Shown here in pieces: positions 15,583-24,227 of a DNA stretch of 64,000 nucleotides (its first letter is position 1; the number at the start of each line of letters is the position of its first letter). This stretch comes from Cytobacillus luteolus (GTDB lineage Bacteria; Bacillota; Bacilli; Bacillales; Bacillaceae_L). The position numbers were made by a program, and so were the translations under genes. Where the stretch lies: assembly GCF_017873715.1 (NCBI RefSeq), contig NZ_JAGGKM010000004.1, positions 1-64,000 on the forward strand, in the 5' to 3' direction. The notes under the pieces are model-generated. The model made no database searches and was not told where the DNA came from. It saw nothing but the letters and a program-made list of their open reading frames with translations.

Positions 15583-15936
15583 GTGATTATTATTTATAAA
15601 AAATGTGTATTTAGTCTATTTATAGCTATGTTTATTTCCTCTGGTTACTCTTACGTATTACCTACTGAAAAAGTTTCAGCTGAATCTGGGCAATTAAAAG
15701 AAGGCGAAAAATGGGGAGAACTAGCTATTGAAGAAGTTCAGAAAAAGTATGATGGTGTGCTGATTAAGGAATATCAATATATTTGGCATGAAGAAAAGAA
15801 GGATGGCACTGGAATTAAGCGTTTTAAGTTTTTATTACGACACTTTGGAAAAGAATTTGGAGTGTATGTGACGATTAGTTATGATGTAAAGTCAGAAGAA
15901 GTAAAAGAGATACAAATAATGGAGGTTGCTCACTAA
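15583..15936 (+). CDS. yqzG: YqzG-like secreted protein (DUF3889)
   Basis: About 117 residues: an N-terminal hydrophobic signal segment, then a small domain with GELAIEEVQKKYDG and a YQYIWHEEKKDGTG core, typical of DUF3889/YqzG. Same location as in B. subtilis, next to yqzE and the matrix genes. The start is odd: GTG 15583 lies within the only ribosome-binding-site-like sequence (AGGTGA, 15581-15586). A non-standard ATT start at 15592, correctly spaced from that site, is possible. Confidence 0.8.
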   Translation: MIIIYKKCVFSLFIAMFISSGYSYVLPTEKVSAESGQLKEGEKWGELAIEEVQKKYDGVLIKEYQYIWHEEKKDGTGIKRFKFLLRHFGKEFGVYVTISYDVKSEEVKEIQIMEVAH

Positions 15937-15941
15937 AATCT

Positions 15942-15972
15942 AAAAAAGAGTGACATTGAAGATATGTCACTC
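15942..15972 (-). terminator. Terminator of the comG-aroK-yqzE run
   Basis: GAGTGACAT...ATGTCACTC with TTTTTTA on the minus strand, directly after the yqzE stop. Confidence 0.8.
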
Positions 15973-15977
15973 TCGTG

Positions 15978-16157
15978 TTATTTTCGTTTCTTTAACAATA
16001 ACTTAAATGCAAAAGGAATAACCCCAAACCATTGATCCATGAAAGGTGAACGCTCACTCTTACGTAGTTGTCTGGTTTCCTTACGAATATTTTTTGGTTT
16101 ATCTATATAGCTAACAATTTGCTGAGTCATAAATTTCACATAATCATTTGGAGACAT
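15978..16157 (-). CDS. yqzE: YqzE family protein
   Basis: About 59 residues: SPNDYVKFMTQQIVSYID and the C-terminal WFGVIPFAFKLLLKKRK are characteristic of the small YqzE family found downstream of comG in Bacillus. One amphipathic or membrane-associated C-terminal helix, basic tail; function unknown. The start is ATG 16157, seven bases after TAGGTG; a GTG nine bases earlier is less well placed. Confidence 0.85.
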   Translation of the reverse strand: MSPNDYVKFMTQQIVSYIDKPKNIRKETRQLRKSERSPFMDQWFGVIPFAFKLLLKKRK

Positions 16158-16202
16158 ATATAACACCTACTTACTCTTTTAGTGTTATTTTGCCCAAGTT
16201 TA

Positions 16203-16700
16203 TTACTTTTTAATCTCCAACATAATCTCATTTACAATATCGTTCACTTCTTTATTTGAGGTATTAATTGTATAATGTGCTTCTTGATAGAGAGGTAATC
16301 GGTCATGGAAAAGTTTTTCTGTTCTAGATAATTGCTCATGATCAAATAACGGTCTAGAGCTATCATACTTTAAGCGCTCTACAATAATGTCAAAATCACA
16401 GTGCAAGTAAATAATTGTACCACGAGATAACAACCACTCACGATTTTCTTGTTGAGTCACCATTCCCCCACCAGTTGTAATAATCACATCCTCAGTTGGT
16501 AGCTCCTTCAAAGCTTCTCGCTCATACGTTCTAAATGTGGTTTCTCCCTCAGTTTCAAAGATGTCTCTAACTTTTTTATCCTTATTTTTTTCGATGTAAT
16601 CATCTGTATCAATAACTGGCAGATATAATGCCTTACCAAGTTCCCGACCAATTGTTGATTTTCCCGCTCCCATAAACCCTGTTAAATAGATTGCTTTCAT
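16203..16700 (-). CDS. aroK: Shikimate kinase
   Basis: ATP-dependent phosphorylation of shikimate at the 3-OH in the chorismate pathway. A P-loop (GFMGAGKST) lies near residues 8-16, the shikimate-binding DTDDYIE at about 31-37, the FR...E segment near 57, GGGMV near 79 and the lid SSRPLFDHEQ near 114. Its 165 residues match monofunctional AroK/AroL enzymes. It lies 52 bases after comGG in the same direction and probably shares transcription when comG is on. Confidence 0.95.
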   Translation of the reverse strand: MKAIYLTGFMGAGKSTIGRELGKALYLPVIDTDDYIEKNKDKKVRDIFETEGETTFRTYEREALKELPTEDVIITTGGGMVTQQENREWLLSRGTIIYLHCDFDIIVERLKYDSSRPLFDHEQLSRTEKLFHDRLPLYQEAHYTINTSNKEVNDIVNEIMLEIKK

Positions 16701-16752
16701 TTTTCTCTCCTAAAATACGATTTGTTGTCATTTTACAATAACTAAACCATTT

Positions 16753-17145
16753 TTAAAACCTAATCCATTGACCTGGTTTCTTTTCTGTATAGTTATATAA
16801 AAACTTCGCGTTGTACTTCCTCCCATTTGATGTATCGCAGTACATAGTAATTGCAAATCTATCTAAGGTTTGTTCAGCAACTTGATATCTTACTTGTCCA
16901 TTAGGATAATACAACCATTCGGAATAGGAACTAGTGAGGCTCCCCTCAACTTTTCTACGTTCTATCTCCTCAATGATGTCATCTACTGCCATACTAATAA
17001 TTATTTCTAAATGGTATTGCTCTTCTACTTCCTTATAAAACCGCTTCTCAGTAATATACAGGTCTAATTGATGTGTAAAGACTGCAAAAAACAGTAAAGA
17101 GATAGCAATGGTTGTTGGTAAAATAAAGCCTTTTTCATTTTTCAT
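16753..17145 (-). CDS. comGG: Competence pseudopilus protein ComGG
   Basis: 130 residues with an N-terminal KGFILPTTIAISLLFFAVF hydrophobic helix. Unlike the other minor pseudopilins it has no Glu at position 5 after the cleavage site, as is known for ComGG. It is a minor subunit of the DNA-uptake pseudopilus. Identified largely by operon position (last of seven) and the helix; three bases separate it from comGF. Confidence 0.88.
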   Translation of the reverse strand: MKNEKGFILPTTIAISLLFFAVFTHQLDLYITEKRFYKEVEEQYHLEIIISMAVDDIIEEIERRKVEGSLTSSYSEWLYYPNGQVRYQVAEQTLDRFAITMYCDTSNGRKYNAKFLYNYTEKKPGQWIRF

Positions 17146-17148
17146 ACA

Positions 17149-17589
17149 TCACCCCAATGGAAAAACAGAGAATAGTTGTGACTTAAAAACGTTGTTATGT
17201 TTATCTATTGCTTCAATGACGACTCCATTTATTAGCATTTCATACTTAACCCCATTAACATTTTGAAGGAGTATCTCATGCCCTGCTCCATTCACTCTTC
17301 TTCGAATGCTTGTACCATAGGTTTCATAAGTTACTGTCTCGCCATTGTTTTTTGAAAACCTAAGGGTTGTAATATTCTTTGTAACATGAGTTGATTGGTA
17401 TATTTCCTGTTTTGCTTGTTGGATAAAGACTTCCCATTCGAGTTTGTTGATTCCACCTGATTTAGGCTCTTTTATAATAGCTAATAATCCAACTACAAAT
17501 GTGAGTATGAGCATTAGAATAGACAGTGAAACTAGCATTTCTAGGAATGTAAAACCTCTTTCATTGTTCATTGATTTGTATATCCACAC
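17149..17589 (-). CDS. comGF: Competence minor pseudopilin ComGF
   Basis: 146 residues. The prepilin motif RGFTFLEMLVSLSILML (Glu5 present) precedes a globular domain with a repeated-beta pattern ending in FKSQLFSVFPLG. The product is membrane-inserted before processing by ComC. The start overlaps the end of comGE by about 20 bases. Confidence 0.92.
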   Translation of the reverse strand: MWIYKSMNNERGFTFLEMLVSLSILMLILTFVVGLLAIIKEPKSGGINKLEWEVFIQQAKQEIYQSTHVTKNITTLRFSKNNGETVTYETYGTSIRRRVNGAGHEILLQNVNGVKYEMLINGVVIEAIDKHNNVFKSQLFSVFPLG

Positions 17590-17900
17590 CTTTCTTCTGG
17601 ACGTTTGCGTTTATCTTCCCAACGAACACAAACTTTTGTTTCATCAACAGCACTCCACTCCAAAGTATAAGAAATACCATTTCTTGAGACAGTTTTATTT
17701 TCTTTTACTCCTGAGTTATTTTTAATGGCCATTAACTCTTCAAAAATGAGTTGATTTGCAGTGTTAACAAAAAGAATATTGGCTCTTTCTTGTTTAACTA
17801 AAACGAAGGACGGTATCAAAGTAGTGAAGAGTAATAACCAAACCGAAAAGGAAACCAATACCTCCAAAAGTGAAAAGCCTCGCTCACATTTTCGTAACAT
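17568..17900 (-). CDS. comGE: Competence minor pseudopilin ComGE
   Basis: About 110 residues from ATG 17900: RGFSLLEVLVSFSVWLLLF prepilin motif with Glu5, then a small domain ending CVRWEDKRKRPEERCGY. The reading frame is open further upstream to 18005, but ATG 17900 has GGGAGAGGG nearby and puts the prepilin motif at the expected N-terminal place. It overlaps comGD by 17 bases. Confidence 0.92.
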   Translation of the reverse strand: MLRKCERGFSLLEVLVSFSVWLLLFTTLIPSFVLVKQERANILFVNTANQLIFEELMAIKNNSGVKENKTVSRNGISYTLEWSAVDETKVCVRWEDKRKRPEERCGYTNQ

Positions 17901-18333
17901 AAAAGCGCCCTCTCCCAAGCAAAAATGTAGTCTTATACAGATCCCCTTTGTAATCAAAAATAATTGCACCTGATTTTGATAAATTTCCGTTGGAGAGATA
18001 AACAATACCTGGAATTAAATTGTTGTAAGGAATTTTTATATTTTTTGAGTAGTTACGTCTTAGAACCTCAAGCCTACTAGAACCGACCAACATCTTATAA
18101 TGAAATTGCTGGTCGACAAAATAAACGTATACTGGCTCGCTATGGCTCATTGCATAGTTTTGGGCATATAGTAAATCTGTCTCTAATGTTCGAAAAAAAG
18201 ATTGGAGTTGTTTTGCTTCCAAGGCAGGTTTAAGCTGAAGTAGTGTAATGGAAGTTAATGTAGACATGATTGTTAAGACCAGAAGAATTTCAATAAGAGT
18301 GAAACCACTTTGGTTATTTTTAGGGGGTTGCAC
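17884..18333 (-). CDS. comGD: Competence minor pseudopilin ComGD
   Basis: 149 residues with QSGFTLIEILLVLTIMSTL (class III prepilin cleavage site, Glu5) and a type IV pilin-like globular part. Start overlaps comGC by 14 bases. A structural component of the competence pseudopilus that carries DNA through the cell wall. Confidence 0.93.
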   Translation of the reverse strand: MQPPKNNQSGFTLIEILLVLTIMSTLTSITLLQLKPALEAKQLQSFFRTLETDLLYAQNYAMSHSEPVYVYFVDQQFHYKMLVGSSRLEVLRRNYSKNIKIPYNNLIPGIVYLSNGNLSKSGAIIFDYKGDLYKTTFLLGRGRFYVTKM

Positions 18334-18622
18334 TTTCAGAAACCTTCCCAGTTATTGAATCGATAACAAGTGAATTCCCACCTGGACATCTATCTGTAGT
18401 AATATAATTACCCGTCTTAAGTTCAGCCAGTGTAGGAATGGTCTCTTTTTCTATTTCATATACCTGAACTTGTGCTTGAACCATCTTAATCAGTGCATCA
18501 CACCCCTTATCTTTTATGACAGCATTGTGTGAGGTAATGTTTGGAATGGTAATTAGAAGTAAAATAGAAATGACAAACAAAACTATGATCATTTCAATTA
18601 GTGTAAAGCCTTTTTCATTCAT
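18320..18622 (-). CDS. comGC: Competence major pseudopilin ComGC
   Basis: 100 residues, the main pseudopilus subunit. KGFTLIEMIIVLFVISILLLI with ComC cleavage between G and F; two cysteines (in KGCDALIK and DRCPGGNS) match the intramolecular disulfide known in ComGC. It lies 16 bases after comGB. Confidence 0.96.
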   Translation of the reverse strand: MNEKGFTLIEMIIVLFVISILLLITIPNITSHNAVIKDKGCDALIKMVQAQVQVYEIEKETIPTLAELKTGNYITTDRCPGGNSLVIDSITGKVSESATP

Positions 18623-18638
18623 TGTTTTTTATCTCCTT

Positions 18639-19697
18639 TTAGATAGAATTAATTAACTTAAACATAGGTAGCATGATTGCCATGTACATTGATACGATTA
18701 TAAGTCCAATGCTCCCAAATAAGAGTGGTTGACTTATTTTTAAGAAACTAGCTATCTTGCTATCTAGTTGCTCTAATGTATAGTGGCTATAATGGTATAG
18801 CTCTTGGTCAAGATTTCCGTGGGATTGACCGTGTTTAATGATTTGTGCTAACTCTTTATCAAAATAGGTTCGTGAATGGATAATCATATCTAGTCTTTCA
18901 CCTGATGTTAGTGAAGCTTTCATTAGAGTGGCTTCTTCTTTAAAAAATTGAGAATGCTGCTGTTCTTCAAAGGATTTAATTGCTTCATAAATTGATAGTC
19001 CACCTTTTAATAGATTGCTTAGCTGCACTGAGAAAAAATGAGAATTTAGCAACCGGATCCATTTGTTTATAAAAGGTATTTTTACAATAAACTTCATCTG
19101 TATAATTGCTGATACTCGCTTAAAGTATAGGAAGAAAAATAGGATGCTAGTAACAATGAAGGCTAGGACAACATATAAAACGAATTTACCAATGTTCGTA
19201 AAGTTTTGTAGGAGGATTATGAAGAATGAAGTATCTAGGTTCATAGAATCATAAAGTCCAAGAAACTGTGGTAAAAGAACTTTCATCATAACAATGACAA
19301 TGCAACACACGAAGAACATAAGGAAAAGTGGATAACTAATCATTTTTCTAAGCTTTGCGGTATGCTCAATTCTTCTAGACAAAATAGAACTGCCTTCTCG
19401 TAGTGCAAACGATATATCGCCTTGTTTTTGGGAAAAAAACAAATAAGATAGAACATCTTTATGGAACTTTAATTCTGTCAGTATGCTATAAAAACTCTCA
19501 CCCTCTTTTAGTTTTTGCAATCCATTTTGTAAATCACTCTTACATTTTTCTCTCATTTGGAACTGAAGAAATTCAATTCCTTGTGTAAGGGAATAACCAT
19601 GATCCAGTAGTTCTCCTAATCTTTTTAAAAAGACCACTTGTTCGTCAGGTTTCCATTTATTCCTGTTCATTTTTAATAACCCATCGTTCCATCTCAC
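18639..19697 (-). CDS. comGB: Competence inner-membrane platform protein ComGB
   Basis: 352 residues, a GspF/PilC-type membrane platform with two T2SSF domains and three transmembrane segments (about 127-146, 173-197 and near the C-terminus). It works with ComGA to assemble the pseudopilus. The indicated start is a GTG at 19697 that overlaps comGA by 41 bases; ATG 19670, closer to the comGA stop, is an alternative. Confidence 0.94.
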   Translation of the reverse strand: MRWNDGLLKMNRNKWKPDEQVVFLKRLGELLDHGYSLTQGIEFLQFQMREKCKSDLQNGLQKLKEGESFYSILTELKFHKDVLSYLFFSQKQGDISFALREGSSILSRRIEHTAKLRKMISYPLFLMFFVCCIVIVMMKVLLPQFLGLYDSMNLDTSFFIILLQNFTNIGKFVLYVVLAFIVTSILFFFLYFKRVSAIIQMKFIVKIPFINKWIRLLNSHFFSVQLSNLLKGGLSIYEAIKSFEEQQHSQFFKEEATLMKASLTSGERLDMIIHSRTYFDKELAQIIKHGQSHGNLDQELYHYSHYTLEQLDSKIASFLKISQPLLFGSIGLIIVSMYMAIMLPMFKLINSI

Positions 19698-20727
19698 TAT
19701 TATCCAAGTACCCTAGTGCTATCCCCTTCTTGATCACATCACGCAGTTTTAGGTAGTTCCCACTACCTTTCTCACCCTTAGCCTCTTTCATTACCTCTTC
19801 TAGAGCTCGTCCACTTAGTAGTTCATAAACACTAGCTCGCCTAGTTTTCCTCATTTTTTTACAATAGGATGAGCATTGTCCCTCACAAAATGGGCATTTA
19901 ATAGTTACAAGCCTTTGAGCTGCAATTGCAATTAATGTTTGCTCGATTTCTTGAAGGGATACATCAAATTCGAGTAGACGATAAATCGCACCTTTTGTAT
20001 CTCTCGTATGCATAGTAGAAAGTACTAAATGACCTGTAAGTGCCGCACGAACAGCAATTTGAGCCGTTTCAGCATCACGAATCTCTCCGACCATGATGAT
20101 ATCAGGGTCATGCCTTAATATGGCTTTAAGGCCAGTTGCATAGGTGATTCCTGCTTTTTCGTTTACTTGTACTTGAAGAACATCCTCATTCTTACGCTCA
20201 ATTGGATCTTCTAGGGTAATGATATTCCGGTTGAATAGTTTTTTTGTAGCTCCTAACAAGGAGTAAAGAGTAGTGGTTTTACCAGAGCCAGTAGGACCAG
20301 TAAACAAAATTAAGCCATGTGAATGTTTTAAAAGTGAGATTAATTTTTTCGTCGTGTTTGGAAATAGTGAAAGCTGAGACAATGGGTAGGTTGTGTCCTG
20401 TGGAAGTAATCGGATAACTAAACTTTCTTCATAAGCGGTAGGTAATGTTGATAGACGTAAACTGATTAAGGTGTCATGTATGACTGTAGAGAGCGCTCCA
20501 TTTTGCGGACGGCGTCTTTCTCCAATATCCATTTCTGCGAGGAACTTAAAATGTGAGATTAAGCGATCAAATTTTTGTTTTTCGATAATTTCCTTTGTAA
20601 CTAGTTCGTGGTCTAGCCTAAACTGGATAATTGCATCATTTCTTCGAGGAACAAAATGGATATCCGATACACGATTAATATAGGCATCCTGTAAAATCCT
20701 GTCCCCCAATTGTTCAATTGGATTCAA
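19657..20727 (-). CDS. comGA: Competence traffic ATPase ComGA
   Basis: 356 residues, a GspE/PilB-type hexameric ATPase. Walker A GPTGSGKTT lies near residue 144, the Asp box EDPIE follows, the Walker B-like GEIRDAETA near 209 and the His box TGHLVLSTMHT near 232. A CPFCEGQCSSYC zinc-ligand-like cluster lies near 278. First gene of comGA-GG and needed for transformation. Expression in relatives depends on ComK; AT-rich sequence precedes the gene but I cannot define a clean AAAA-N5-TTTT K-box pair. Confidence 0.96.
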   Translation of the reverse strand: MNPIEQLGDRILQDAYINRVSDIHFVPRRNDAIIQFRLDHELVTKEIIEKQKFDRLISHFKFLAEMDIGERRRPQNGALSTVIHDTLISLRLSTLPTAYEESLVIRLLPQDTTYPLSQLSLFPNTTKKLISLLKHSHGLILFTGPTGSGKTTTLYSLLGATKKLFNRNIITLEDPIERKNEDVLQVQVNEKAGITYATGLKAILRHDPDIIMVGEIRDAETAQIAVRAALTGHLVLSTMHTRDTKGAIYRLLEFDVSLQEIEQTLIAIAAQRLVTIKCPFCEGQCSSYCKKMRKTRRASVYELLSGRALEEVMKEAKGEKGSGNYLKLRDVIKKGIALGYLDNSEMERWVIKNEQE

Positions 20728-20993
20728 TAAAAATCACCTCATGTCATAAAGTTTATTTGCCTTTACTTATTTCAACATAATATGACATTTACCTTCAAAT
20801 TTTTTTATACCTTTGTAAATTTTATGTAAACAGTTCACAAATTGGCCACATTCCTTATCCCACCTGAATTTTTGCCCGCTTATCACCTTTAAATAGTAGT
20901 GAATTAGGTAGGTCTAATCTACTAAATCTTAATACTGGCTTAATATTTCATTGTTATAATTTGTCGTAATAGGATGATGATGGGGGCAAAAGT

Positions 20994-22742
20994 ATGAAAA
21001 AGTATATCCAAAATTTTAAGAAAACCATACTAAGCAAGAGATTGAAACCAAACTTTGTAACTCCCTTTAGTAAATTTAAGTTTAGTAGACTTAGTCTACG
21101 AAGTAGATTGTCATTTCTTTTTGTTATATTACTTATAACATCGCTGACTACAGTAGGGGTAAGCTCTTATTTTCAAGCAAAAAATGCAACGATACAAACA
21201 ATCGAAAGTAGGTTAGAAAGAGAAGCCGAAATGATGGGGTATGTTGCTAAAAATCTAAAATTTCTATATGTAAGTGATGATACATATTTTAAACAACAAC
21301 TTGAGGTTAGTGTTCGCGATCAACAAAAACAACTAGAGAAAGATGGAATTGTTTCAAGTATCTATACTATTTCAAATAAGATTGTAACACCTTTTAAGAG
21401 TAGTAAGGACTCTTCACTGTCTTTCTCTAATACGTTTGTAAATAAAGTAACCGAATCTGATAAAGCTGTCTTTCAAGAAAAACTAAATGGTGAAGATTAC
21501 ACCATTTCAGTTTTAAAGATGGATGAGGTTAATGGACATTATCTTTTAGTCGTTCCAACTAAATCATACTTAGGATCCGTAACAAACATGGCCATCACTA
21601 CAATTATAACTGTAGTAATAAGTATTATTATTTCTTCTATAATTCTTACTTTATTTGTTAAAAGCTTAACCAAACCTCTGATGAGATTGACATCTATTAT
21701 GAGAGAAGTACGTGACGGTAATTTAGTGGAGTTATCTGATTCTTTACAAACAAAGATACCAGAGATTCGTTCTCTAGATAAAAGCTTTCATACCATGCTT
21801 ACTCAAATGCGCATGATTATTAAAGAAATTAATGAAACAACAAATCAATTGGAAACAACGGGTGGAAATCTTAGTTGTACATCAGAAGATGCATTAGAAT
21901 ATAGCCGTCAATTAATAAAGGCCATTATTGTAGTAAAAGAAGGCGCAGAACAGACTGCAATTAGCTCTGAAAGTAATGTAGCGAGTTATCATGCCATGAA
22001 AGAGAATGTAGATAAATTATTACATAATATGAATACAGTCTTTGAAAGTTCAGAAGACATGAATCAATCAGCTATTCGTGGAGAGCAAAATAATTCTGTA
22101 TTAATCGAAAAAACCATATCTTTTGAGAAAGATTTTGAACATATGACTTCTACGGTAAAGCATGTTCAGCACCATTCAACTGCTATCTCGAATTTAGTAG
22201 GGTTAATAAAAAACATTGCCGAGCAAACAAAGTTGTTGTCACTGAATGCTTCTATCGAGGCTGCTAGGGCAGGTGAAGCTGGCAAGGGATTCGCTGTAGT
22301 TGCGCAGGAAGTAGGTAAACTAGCAGAAGAATCATCAAAAGCTAGTAAAGAAATTTCTAGTTCAATTTCGGAAATGGAAAAAGTAACCTTTGTTGCTACC
22401 GAAGAGTTTGACCAAATGCTACATAAGATAAAAATGAACCTTTCAAGTGCACATGATTCCAAAGAGTCCTTTGACCATCTTATGAACGTAATTTCTAGTT
22501 TAACAATTAAGTTAGAAGATATGAAAACTGAATTATATGAGCTAAAAGAAGGAATCCCTCAACTTGAAGAAGCAACAATCCGCTTTGCCTCGGTTTCTCA
22601 GGAAACATTAGCAAGCACCGAGGAAATGTTAGCGACAAGTGAAAATCAAATAGTACAAATGGAAAGCACACATGAGGCAGGATTGAAGTTAAGTCAACTA
22701 TCCAAATCTCTATCACAACTTTCTAAGAGGTTTAAATTATAA
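20994..22742 (+). CDS. Methyl-accepting chemotaxis protein
   Basis: 582 residues. After a basic N-terminus a transmembrane helix lies at about 38-58, followed by an extracellular domain of about 135 residues (single-Cache size) and a second helix at about 198-222. HAMP follows ([14 protein letters not shown]), then a long signalling coiled coil whose tip is [36 protein letters not shown]. It would report to CheA/CheW. It is monocistronic, divergent from comGA. The ligand cannot be inferred. Confidence 0.95.
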   Translation: MKKYIQNFKKTILSKRLKPNFVTPFSKFKFSRLSLRSRLSFLFVILLITSLTTVGVSSYFQAKNATIQTIESRLEREAEMMGYVAKNLKFLYVSDDTYFKQQLEVSVRDQQKQLEKDGIVSSIYTISNKIVTPFKSSKDSSLSFSNTFVNKVTESDKAVFQEKLNGEDYTISVLKMDEVNGHYLLVVPTKSYLGSVTNMAITTIITVVISIIISSIILTLFVKSLTKPLMRLTSIMREVRDGNLVELSDSLQTKIPEIRSLDKSFHTMLTQMRMIIKEINETTNQLETTGGNLSCTSEDALEYSRQLIKAIIVVKEGAEQTAISSESNVASYHAMKENVDKLLHNMNTVFESSEDMNQSAIRGEQNNSVLIEKTISFEKDFEHMTSTVKHVQHHSTAISNLVGLIKNIAEQTKLLSLNASIEAARAGEAGKGFAVVAQEVGKLAEESSKASKEISSSISEMEKVTFVATEEFDQMLHKIKMNLSSAHDSKESFDHLMNVISSLTIKLEDMKTELYELKEGIPQLEEATIRFASVSQETLASTEEMLATSENQIVQMESTHEAGLKLSQLSKSLSQLSKRFKL

Positions 22743-22744
22743 AA

Positions 22745-22787
22745 AACAAAGAGCGCAAACATGGTTAAACATGGCTGCGCTCTTTGT
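22745..22787 (+). terminator. Bidirectional terminator, chemoreceptor/DUF421
   Basis: AACAAAGAGCGCA and TGCGCTCTTTGTT form a perfect stem with T/A runs on both sides, between two convergent genes. Confidence 0.9.
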
Positions 22788-22788
22788 T

Positions 22789-23460
22789 TTATTGTAGGTA
22801 CTTCGGAGGTGGTGTTTCATGTGACTTATAGTTTACTTCTGAAAAAATATCAGGCTGATCATTTTCTTGCTTTTGTGATGCGGGTGGTGTAGGTTCAACA
22901 GCTGGCTCATTAAACTTAGTAATTAATTTCACTTTAGGTAAACGCTGATTAAACAGCATTTTTAATTCCTGAATATCCTTTTGTATTTGTTCCACATCCT
23001 GCTTTGTGGCAGGTTGTAATTGATCTTTTAGTAGAAATCCAATTTGCCCATTTGGTTCTAGTGTAGCCCACTTTATGTCATTAATCCTTGCCACATTCCC
23101 TTGTCGGAGCTTCATTTCAAGCTGGTCAACTGTCAATCTCATCTTTTTTAAGTTCTTTACATTAACTTCTCCATTTTCAATTACCATCTTAGACTTACCT
23201 GTGATAAAGTTTTCTAGTTTATCCGATTTAATTTGGCCATATTCCATTGCAATTAAAGTTAGTATTAAAACAGCACCTACACCAATTGTTACCCAAATAT
23301 TTCGGCCGGCAACTGGTTGTACAAGTAATGATCCAATACCGATCATGATGACTGTTTGTGCTAACGTCATTTGAGAAATTGACTTTCTTCCTGCAAATCT
23401 TAGTAAAAAAGTACCCGCTACTATTATCAGTACTGCCTTCCATACCCAACTAAAATCCAT
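22789..23460 (-). CDS. DUF421 / YetF-family membrane protein
   Basis: 223 residues. Three N-terminal helices (about 7-20, 32-50, 55-75) with the family phrase RFAGRKSISQMTLAQTVIMIGIGSLL. The cytosolic YetF C-terminal domain follows (ITGKSKMVIENGEVNVKNLKKMRLTVDQLEMKLRQGNV), then a Gln/Pro-rich tail. Related to spore-associated YetF/YdfR-type proteins; biochemical function unknown. Monocistronic. Confidence 0.9.
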   Translation of the reverse strand: MDFSWVWKAVLIIVAGTFLLRFAGRKSISQMTLAQTVIMIGIGSLLVQPVAGRNIWVTIGVGAVLILTLIAMEYGQIKSDKLENFITGKSKMVIENGEVNVKNLKKMRLTVDQLEMKLRQGNVARINDIKWATLEPNGQIGFLLKDQLQPATKQDVEQIQKDIQELKMLFNQRLPKVKLITKFNEPAVEPTPPASQKQENDQPDIFSEVNYKSHETPPPKYLQ

Positions 23461-23641
23461 TTATAAAAGCTCCTTTAAAAGATAGTATTCTGTTTGTTAT
23501 TGTTCCTGAAAATATGCTCTCCCTATACACTTTTAAAGTTTTTTCATTTTTTTCGTATATTATCCTTGATATCGGTTACCATAATTGATGTACCAGCAAG
23601 AAATTATTTTAAATTGAGATTTCAATTGTACCTTTTAGTTT

Positions 23642-23894
23642 AAGTATTTTGTCTTGATGGTTTATTTCGTCTTGAAAAGTATTTTGTTGTCGACGATATT
23701 TCGTGATATTTCCTTCTGAAATATCCCAAAATATCCTCTTGCGGTGCGGGACTTCGAATTGGGGTATCAATGGTACCTTATAGCTAAAGTATTTTGTCTT
23801 GATGGTTTATTTCGTCTTGAAAAGTATTTTGCTGTCGACGATATTTCGTGATATTTCCTTCTGAAATATCCCAAAATATCCTCTTGCGGTGCGG
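23642..23894. repeat. 108-bp direct repeat, two copies
   Basis: Copy 1 is 23642-23749 and copy 2 is 23787-23894 (offset 145), with a single difference (TTGTTGTCG against TTGCTGTCG). Similarity fades out over about 20 bases upstream (GTACCTT.TAG). Each copy contains GATATTTC...GAAATATC, which can fold. No coding signal is seen. The pair ends 45 bases before tRNA-Gln. The remainder of 23461-23939 shows no gene. Confidence 0.9.
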
Positions 23895-23939
23895 ATTCAT
23901 GACGAATATTCGAGGATGTATCGCTTGATGTTTTTTCAA

Positions 23940-24011
23940 TGGGCTATAGCCAAGCGGTAAGGCAACGGACTTTGACTCCGTCATGCGTTGGTTCAAATCC
24001 AGCTAGCCCAG
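23940..24011 (+). tRNA. tRNA-Gln (anticodon TTG)
   Basis: Acceptor stem TGGGCTA/TAGCCCA; D-loop AGCCAAGCGGTAAGGC; anticodon stem ACGGACTTTGACTCCGT with TTG in the loop; T-arm GTTGGTTCAAATCCAGC. The 3' CCA is not encoded. It is a lone tRNA gene, followed directly by a terminator. Confidence 0.96.
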
Positions 24012-24018
24012 CTATCTT

Positions 24019-24053
24019 AAAAAGAGCTTACTCTTAGGAGTTAAGCTCTTTTT
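24019..24053 (+). terminator. Terminator after tRNA-Gln
   Basis: AAAAAGAGCTTA...TAAGCTCTTTTT, starting eight bases after the tRNA. Confidence 0.9.
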
Positions 24054-24227
24054 GACATTTTATTGAATTTTTCTCTTTTTTTGTGAAATAACCATAGTAC
24101 TGTGATATAAATCATAGCGTTACTACTATGTTCATCGTATATACTATCCCTATACATTAAATGCCGTCTAACATTTTGAAGATATAAAATAAAATGAAAT
24201 TAGTCTGTAGGGGTAGGAGTGAGAAGG

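Noticed and set aside
20728-20993. ComK boxes and a sigma-D promoter between comGA and the chemoreceptor gene
   Set aside because: AT-rich runs occur but no correctly spaced AAAA-N5-TTTT pair and no TAAA/GCCGATAT motif could be found by eye.
23642-23894. Prophage or integrative element attachment sites beside tRNA-Gln
   Set aside because: The repeats do not include tRNA sequence, only 37 bases lie between them, and no integrase is present; kept only as a repeat.
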